The position numbers and the translations under genes were made by a program. The notes beneath the pieces were generated by a model. The model was given only the letters and a program-made list of their open reading frames with translations, was not told the origin of the DNA and made no database searches. A stretch of 64,000 bases of DNA, from assembly GCF_019799905.1 (NCBI RefSeq), contig NZ_JABGCI010000009.1:122170-186169 (forward strand), in the 5' to 3' direction. Origin of the DNA: Trujillonella endophytica. GTDB taxonomy: Bacteria; Actinomycetota; Actinomycetes; Mycobacteriales; Geodermatophilaceae. Positions 59,850 to 64,000 of this stretch are shown piece by piece (position 1 is the stretch's first letter; each line of letters begins with the position of its first letter).

Positions 59850-60164
59850 TCAGAGTCGGCTGTGGTCCACCTCGACGTGGACCGTGACGGCGTCGCCGTC
59901 GTCCCTGCGCCCCCGGATCCGTGCCGGTACGGGCAGCAGCCAACCCGCACGGCGGTCGCGCCAGACGCTGGTCGACCAGGTCCGTCCGTCCACGGTCGCG
60001 GTCACGGGGACCCGGCCGAAGGCGCCGGCCGTCTCCGGCGCGTGCTCCTCCGGCACCGGCGCGAAGACCCAACTGCCCGCACCGGGCCAGCGCACGAGGG
60101 TCGCGGTGAAGGGCACGACGCCACTGTGCCCGACGGGTACGACGGGCCGGATCCTGCTGTTCAC
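59850..60164 (-). CDS. DUF1905 domain protein
   Basis: A 104-residue protein matching DUF1905: VVPFTATLVRWPGAGSWVFAPVPEEHAPETAGAFGRVPVTATVDGRTWSTSVW, then the typical GWLLPVPARIRGRRDDGDAVTVHVEVD ending. DUF1905 forms a small beta barrel found alone or fused to YdeI-type domains; function unknown. GTG 60164 was taken as start. It is encoded opposite to its neighbours, divergent from the chromate transporter 64 bases away. Confidence 0.8.
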   Translation of the reverse strand: MNSRIRPVVPVGHSGVVPFTATLVRWPGAGSWVFAPVPEEHAPETAGAFGRVPVTATVDGRTWSTSVWRDRRAGWLLPVPARIRGRRDDGDAVTVHVEVDHSRL

Positions 60165-60228
60165 CTCGAGTGCCTACGCTCCCCGGGCGGCCGCGACTGC
60201 GCCGCGGCCGTCCGGACCAGGGGAGACG

Positions 60229-61599
60229 TTGACCGAGCACGCCGTCCCCGCACCGGTCATCCCCTTCCGCACCGCGGTGCGGGCCTGGTTCCTCATCTCG
60301 CTGCAGACCTTCGGCGGCCCGGCCGGGCAGATCGCGGTCATGCAGCGCACGCTCGTCGACGAGAAGCGGTGGATCGGCCAGCGCCGGTTCCTGCACGCGA
60401 TGAACTACTGCATGCTGCTGCCCGGCCCGGAGGCCCAGCAGCTGGCCACCTACGTCGGCTGGCTGCTGCACGGCACCCGCGGCGGGCTCGTGGCCGGCGG
60501 CCTTTTCGTGCTGCCGGGCGTCGTCGCCCTGCTCGCCCTGTCGGCGGTCTACGTGGCCTTCGGGACGACGACCGCCGTCCTCGCGCTGTTCGCCGGGCTC
60601 GCCCCGGCCGTGGTCGCCATCGTCGTGCAGGCCGTGATCCGGGTGGCGAGGAAGGCGCTGGACGGCACGGCACTGGTGGCCCTCGCGGTCGCGTCCTTCC
60701 TCGCCCTGGCGCTGTTCGGGGTGCCGTTCCCGGTGGTCGTGGGGCTGGCGGGAGTCGCCGGGTGGGTCCTCGGCCGGTTGCGGCCGGACGTGTTGCCGGA
60801 CAAGGCCGCCGACACCGCCGATGCCGGGCCGCCCCCGGTCGTCTCCGACAACGTGCTGCACACCGAGGCGCCGTCCGGCCGTCGCACGCTGCGGGTGCTG
60901 CTCGTCGGGCTGGTCGTGTGGGGAGCGCCGGTCGCGGCGGTCGCCCTGCTGCTCGGCGGCGGCAGCGTCCTCACCGAGCAGGGGCTGTTCTTCGCCGGGA
61001 CCGCGGTGGTGACCTTCGGCGGCGCCTACGCCGTGCTCGCGTTCGTCGCCCAGCAGGCCGTCTCGGTGTACGGCTGGCTCGCGCCGGGGGAGATGGTCCG
61101 CGGCCTGGCCCTGGCCGAGACCACGCCCGGGCCGTTGATCATGGTCGTGCAGTTCGTCGCCTTCCTCGGCGCCTACCGCGATCCCGGGACGCTGGACCCC
61201 TGGGTGGCCGCCGTCCTCGCGTCGTTCCTGGTCACCTGGGTGACGTTCGTGCCCAGCTTCCTGTTCGTGCTGCTGGGCGCGCCGTACATGGAGCGGCTGC
61301 GCGGCAACCGGTCGCTGTCGGCGGCGCTGACCGGCATCACCGCGGCCGTCGTGGGGGTCATCGCGAACCTGGGCGTCTACTTCGCGGTGCACACGCTGTT
61401 CGGCGAGAGCTCCCGACGCACGTGGGGCCCGGTCGGCCTCGAGCTGCCCGACCCGGGCTCGGTCCGGTGGCTGGCCGTGGGCATCGCCGTCCTGGCCGCG
61501 GTGCTGCTCTTCCGGCTGCGCTGGTCGGTCCTGCGCACCCTCGGCGTCTGCGCTCTCGTCGGCCTGGTCGCCGGCCTGGCCGGGGCGCCGGTCAGCTGA
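60229..61599 (+). CDS. chrA: Chromate transporter ChrA family
   Basis: Membrane protein of 456 residues with about 11-12 hydrophobic segments and two related halves, the long form of the CHR family. Signatures are FGGPAGQIAVMQRTLVDEKRWIGQRRFLHAMNYCMLLPGPEAQQLATYVGWLLHG in the first half and TFGGAYAVLAFVAQQAV...ETTPGPLIMVVQFVAFLGAY in the second. It exports chromate and so gives resistance. I chose TTG 60229, preceded by GGGGAGA at six bases, because no ATG or GTG fits the family N-terminus. Confidence 0.9.
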   Translation: MTEHAVPAPVIPFRTAVRAWFLISLQTFGGPAGQIAVMQRTLVDEKRWIGQRRFLHAMNYCMLLPGPEAQQLATYVGWLLHGTRGGLVAGGLFVLPGVVALLALSAVYVAFGTTTAVLALFAGLAPAVVAIVVQAVIRVARKALDGTALVALAVASFLALALFGVPFPVVVGLAGVAGWVLGRLRPDVLPDKAADTADAGPPPVVSDNVLHTEAPSGRRTLRVLLVGLVVWGAPVAAVALLLGGGSVLTEQGLFFAGTAVVTFGGAYAVLAFVAQQAVSVYGWLAPGEMVRGLALAETTPGPLIMVVQFVAFLGAYRDPGTLDPWVAAVLASFLVTWVTFVPSFLFVLLGAPYMERLRGNRSLSAALTGITAAVVGVIANLGVYFAVHTLFGESSRRTWGPVGLELPDPGSVRWLAVGIAVLAAVLLFRLRWSVLRTLGVCALVGLVAGLAGAPVS

Positions 61600-61605
61600 C
61601 CGGCG

Positions 61606-63000
61606 TCACTCGACGACCAGCACGCCGGTGAAGCTCGGCGCGTGCCCGCTCGTGAACGGGTAGCTGCCCGGCGTCTCCGGCGCGGGGAACGAGGTCAGGC
61701 TCCCCGACGGGATGACGGCGTCGAAGGAGCCGTCGTCGGCGGTGACGGTGACGTCGGTGTCGGTCGGGTTGTGCACCGTGACGGCGGCGCCGGCCCGGAC
61801 GGGCACGGTGACGGTGAAGCCGGTCGGGTCGACCAGCACCGGGACGACCAGGTTGCCGTGGTCGTGGCCGGGCGGCGGGGTGGACCCCGCGTCCGGGGCG
61901 CCGGGCTGAACCGGTCCGCTCGTCGCCACCGGGGCGTCCCCGGTCGACGTCGCCGCGGCCGGCGGCGGGGAGGCGGCCAGCGCCACGGCGAGCGCGACGG
62001 TCGCGAGCATGACGCCGCCCTCGACGACCGCGAACCGGCGGAAGCCACCGGGCCGGCCCTCGGCCAGCGCCGGGAGCGTGCGGCGGCGGTGCTGCCAGCC
62101 GAAGGCGAGCAGCGCCGCCAGGGCGATCGTCTTGCCGACCAGGAGGAGGCCGTAGCCCGAGCCGAGCCCGCCGAGCAGACCGGGGCCGTCGTCGAGCACC
62201 AGCCAGGCGGCCAGCAGCCCCGACGCCCCGACCGCGGCCGCGCAGCCCAGCGCCACCGCGCTGAACCGGCCGGCCACGCGGGGCAGCACCTCGGCGTCGC
62301 GGCCGTGCACGAGGACGGCCAGCAGCCCGCCCACCCACAGGCAGGCCGTCACGACGTGCACGGCGAGGGTCGTCGTCGTCAGCAGGTGGTCCTCGGCCGC
62401 GGCGGAGTGACCCGTCAGCACGGTCGGCAGGACCACCCCGGCGCCGGCGATCGTCAGCAGCAGCGCCGCCGTCCCGGAGCTGACGCAGCGCCGGGCGCCG
62501 AGGGCGACGACGACGGCCGCGGCGACCGCGCCGAACGCGGCGTCGCCGGCCGGCAGCTGGGTGAGGAACACGTGGGCGGACTCGGCGGTGAGCTGCCAGG
62601 GCGGCACCCCGACCAGCCGGCTGAGCGCCAGCACGGCCTCGACGACGAGGGCGGCGGCCCACGCACCGGCCCACCAGGACGCGGCACGCACGGCGCGGCG
62701 CGACGCGTCCGGCAACACCCGTCCGGGGAGCAGGACGGCGGCGAACAGCAGCGTGCCGATGGTGCCCAGCGCGGCGATGCGCACCGCCAGCGTGGCGACG
62801 GGCAGACCCCAGTCCACGAGCGCGCCGGGCCCGGTCAGCCCGGGCGTCGTCCTGGTCGGGGCGCCTCCGCCCACCACGAGCGCGAGGACGAGGACGGCGC
62901 CCAGCCCCAGCCCGGCGGCGATGCCCAGGCCAGCGGTCGACCGCCGCGCCGGCGTCGTCTCCCCGACGGCGGGCGCGGGCCGGGGGAGGAGCGCGGTCAC
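61606..63000 (-). CDS. copD: CopD-like copper protein with C-terminal cupredoxin-like domain
   Basis: A 464-residue membrane protein. Residues ~20-360 have about nine hydrophobic segments of the CopD family (SRLVGVPPWQLTAESAHVFLTQLPAGDAAF, VLTGHSAAAEDHLLTTTTLAVHVVTACLWVGGLLA, GSGYGLLLVGKTIALAALLAFGWQHRR), with histidines that could handle copper. After a Pro-rich linker, the last ~80 residues are cupredoxin-like (FTVTVPVRAGAAVTVHNP... YPFTSGHAPSFTGVLVV), but cysteine and methionine ligands of a blue-copper site are absent. GTG 63000 overlaps the copC stop as GTGA. Confidence 0.85.
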   Translation of the reverse strand: MTALLPRPAPAVGETTPARRSTAGLGIAAGLGLGAVLVLALVVGGGAPTRTTPGLTGPGALVDWGLPVATLAVRIAALGTIGTLLFAAVLLPGRVLPDASRRAVRAASWWAGAWAAALVVEAVLALSRLVGVPPWQLTAESAHVFLTQLPAGDAAFGAVAAAVVVALGARRCVSSGTAALLLTIAGAGVVLPTVLTGHSAAAEDHLLTTTTLAVHVVTACLWVGGLLAVLVHGRDAEVLPRVAGRFSAVALGCAAAVGASGLLAAWLVLDDGPGLLGGLGSGYGLLLVGKTIALAALLAFGWQHRRRTLPALAEGRPGGFRRFAVVEGGVMLATVALAVALAASPPPAAATSTGDAPVATSGPVQPGAPDAGSTPPPGHDHGNLVVPVLVDPTGFTVTVPVRAGAAVTVHNPTDTDVTVTADDGSFDAVIPSGSLTSFPAPETPGSYPFTSGHAPSFTGVLVVE

Positions 63001-63563
63001 CGACGGCCGCGCAGCTGCCGGGCCGCCAGGGCCAGGGCGAGCAGGAGCACCACGGCGGCACCGACCCCGATGACCGGGCCGGACGACGACGAGCCCGCCG
63101 GCTGGGCGGCGGACGCCTCCTGGACCGGCGCCGCGGCCGCACCGGCGTCGCCGACCACGGTGAAGGTGGTCGTCCCGGAGATCGGGTGCCCGTCGGCGGA
63201 GGTCACCCGCCACACGACCGAGTACGTCCCGGCCGGCAGGTCGGGCGTCAGGGGCTGGGTCAGCGTCGCGTCGACCACCTCGGGGTCGCCCTGCGTCGCG
63301 GCGTCGCCGTCCGGTCCGGTCACCGCCACCTCGGCGCCCAGCTCCTGGACGGCGCCGCTGAACTCGAGCGACAGCTCCGTCGGCGCCGTGTCCGAGGAGG
63401 TCCCGTCGGCGGGCGTCGCGGAGACCAGTGCGTCGTGCGCCGACGCGGCCGGGACGCCGATCCCCAGCAGGACAACGGAGGCCGTGACCGCGAGGGCGAG
63501 TGCCGACAGCACCCGTCGTGCGGTGGCCGTGCTGCTGAGTCGAAGACCGTCCATGACGAGCAT
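62997..63563 (-). CDS. copC: Copper resistance protein CopC
   Basis: Exported copper-binding protein of 188 residues. The signal peptide ends in VPAASAHDALV; the His right after cleavage is the typical first copper ligand of CopC. The single Ig-like domain (~37-130) has SADGHPISGTTTFTVVG, with the second histidine in DGH. A C-terminal membrane helix (VIGVGAAVVLLLALALAARQL) anchors it. ATG 63563 or ATG 63554 may be the start. It is coupled to copD by overlap, so the two would import or buffer copper together. Confidence 0.9.
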   Translation of the reverse strand: MLVMDGLRLSSTATARRVLSALALAVTASVVLLGIGVPAASAHDALVSATPADGTSSDTAPTELSLEFSGAVQELGAEVAVTGPDGDAATQGDPEVVDATLTQPLTPDLPAGTYSVVWRVTSADGHPISGTTTFTVVGDAGAAAAPVQEASAAQPAGSSSSGPVIGVGAAVVLLLALALAARQLRGRR

Positions 63564-63923
63564 TCGCGCGGGGACCCCTCTCCGGTTTCCGTCCGGGCCA
63601 CCCAGGGTGCGCGCGCGGAGTGGACGGGGCCGTAGCCGCCGGTCCGACGGTTTAGTCGCGCACAACGAACTAGTACACGATCGAGTCATCTCGGATTCGG
63701 TGTGAACCGATCCGGGGACCAGCGGCGAAGGACGTGTGTGGACGGCAACCGACTCCGGTCGCGCGCCGGGGGACGCGACGTCCTCACAGGGCTGCTTCCC
63801 CGGGCCCGAAAGGCGGTCACCGCGTTCCTGCGGTGACCGGACCCACCGGTGTCGGCAACAGCCCGCCCCGGACTGCCCTCGCCTCCCGGCGGCGGTGCAC
63901 ACCCGATGTTCGAGGAGAACCTC
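63564..63923. other. Divergent region before the right-edge gene
   Basis: These 360 bases hold the promoters of copC (leftward) and the edge gene (rightward). An AT-richer patch at 63,650-63,710 (ACTAGTACACGATCGAGTCA) is the likely promoter area. No gene is seen. Confidence 0.4.
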
Positions 63924-64000
63924 ATGCGCAAGGCACTCGCACTCCCCACGCTCGCCATCGCCGCCGCGGCGTTCCCGCTGCTGACGATGACCGGCGCCTC
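63924..64000 (+). CDS. Exported protein, N-terminus only
   Basis: Twenty-five codons before the window ends: a typical signal peptide (MRKALALPTLAIAAAAFPLLTM). GAGGAG lies seven bases before ATG 63924. Beside copC-copD a YcnI/DUF1775-type copper protein would be a natural neighbour, but the visible part cannot decide. Confidence 0.6.
   Translation, partial: MRKALALPTLAIAAAAFPLLTMTGA

Noticed and set aside
63700..63923. A c-di-AMP (ydaO) riboswitch before the exported protein at the edge
   Set aside because: Such switches are common before actinobacterial exported proteins, but I do not find the conserved core or a matching pseudoknot.

Overview
This window comes from a high-GC actinobacterium. 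Codon third positions are almost all G or C, starts are often GTG (one TTG), and neighbouring genes frequently overlap as GTGA or ATGA. Gene orders such as fasR-fabD-fabH, aceE beside a DUF3052 gene and an AhpE-type peroxiredoxin, the fused RNase H/acid phosphatase, and copC-copD fit Actinomycetota. A Geodermatophilaceae-like soil or rock actinobacterium is my inference, not something shown.

Region 1 (1-30.2 kb) is chromosomal core. In order it holds: the fatty-acid start genes fabH (cut by the window edge) and fabD under a PucR/FasR-type regulator; a PAP2 phosphatase, a pirin-like cupin and an M20 amidohydrolase in overlapping order; aceE (pyruvate dehydrogenase E1) divergent from DUF3052 and a peroxiredoxin; a family 2 glycosyltransferase and tRNA-Val(TAC); a block rich in lipid and ester enzymes (thioesterase, several alpha/beta hydrolases, an NAD-dependent epimerase, a wax ester synthase/DGAT) with a DUF4349 lipoprotein, an alcohol dehydrogenase and a FUSC-type membrane protein; Nif3-like, zinc-ribbon and RNase H/phosphatase genes; nadA; a TauE/SafE permease; a small membrane protein; and a PIG-L deacetylase.

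Region 2 starts at rnpB, the RNase P RNA gene (30,291-30,726), whose 3' end is an attachment site. Its last 30 bases are repeated at 46,511 (one mismatch) and at 51,828 (identical). Between the first two copies lies an integrative mobilizable element: tyrosine integrase, excisionase-like protein, MobF/TrwC relaxase-helicase, then about 10 kb of small accessory genes. Between the second and third copies lies a 5.3-kb segment carrying a debranching-type glycosidase, a family 4 glycosyltransferase and a frameshifted WS/DGAT gene; it begins with the last codons of a second, lost integrase. I read this as two elements in tandem at rnpB, the second one decayed.

The main novelty candidate is in the accessory part of the first element. 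At least fifteen copies of a ~27-bp imperfect palindrome (stem TGTCCCTAAG, loop CGGCCCA, stem CTTAGGGACA) sit between the small genes, in a few cases supplying the gene's stop codon. Genes between repeats include a PIN-like protein, a TIGR02391-like protein, a WapI-like immunity protein, a HicB-like protein, three small lipoproteins, a DUF2510 protein and an HNH endonuclease. This looks like a cassette array built on a hairpin site that is not an integron attC; a dispersed REP/MITE family or shared terminators are the competing readings.

Region 3 (51.9-64 kb) is chromosomal again: a PAS-GAF-PP2C phosphatase with an ATPase partner, a secreted beta-propeller/LamG/PKD protein with a small membrane-anchored partner, DUF1905, a chromate transporter (ChrA), a copper module (copD with a C-terminal cupredoxin-like domain, copC), and the start of an exported protein at the right edge.
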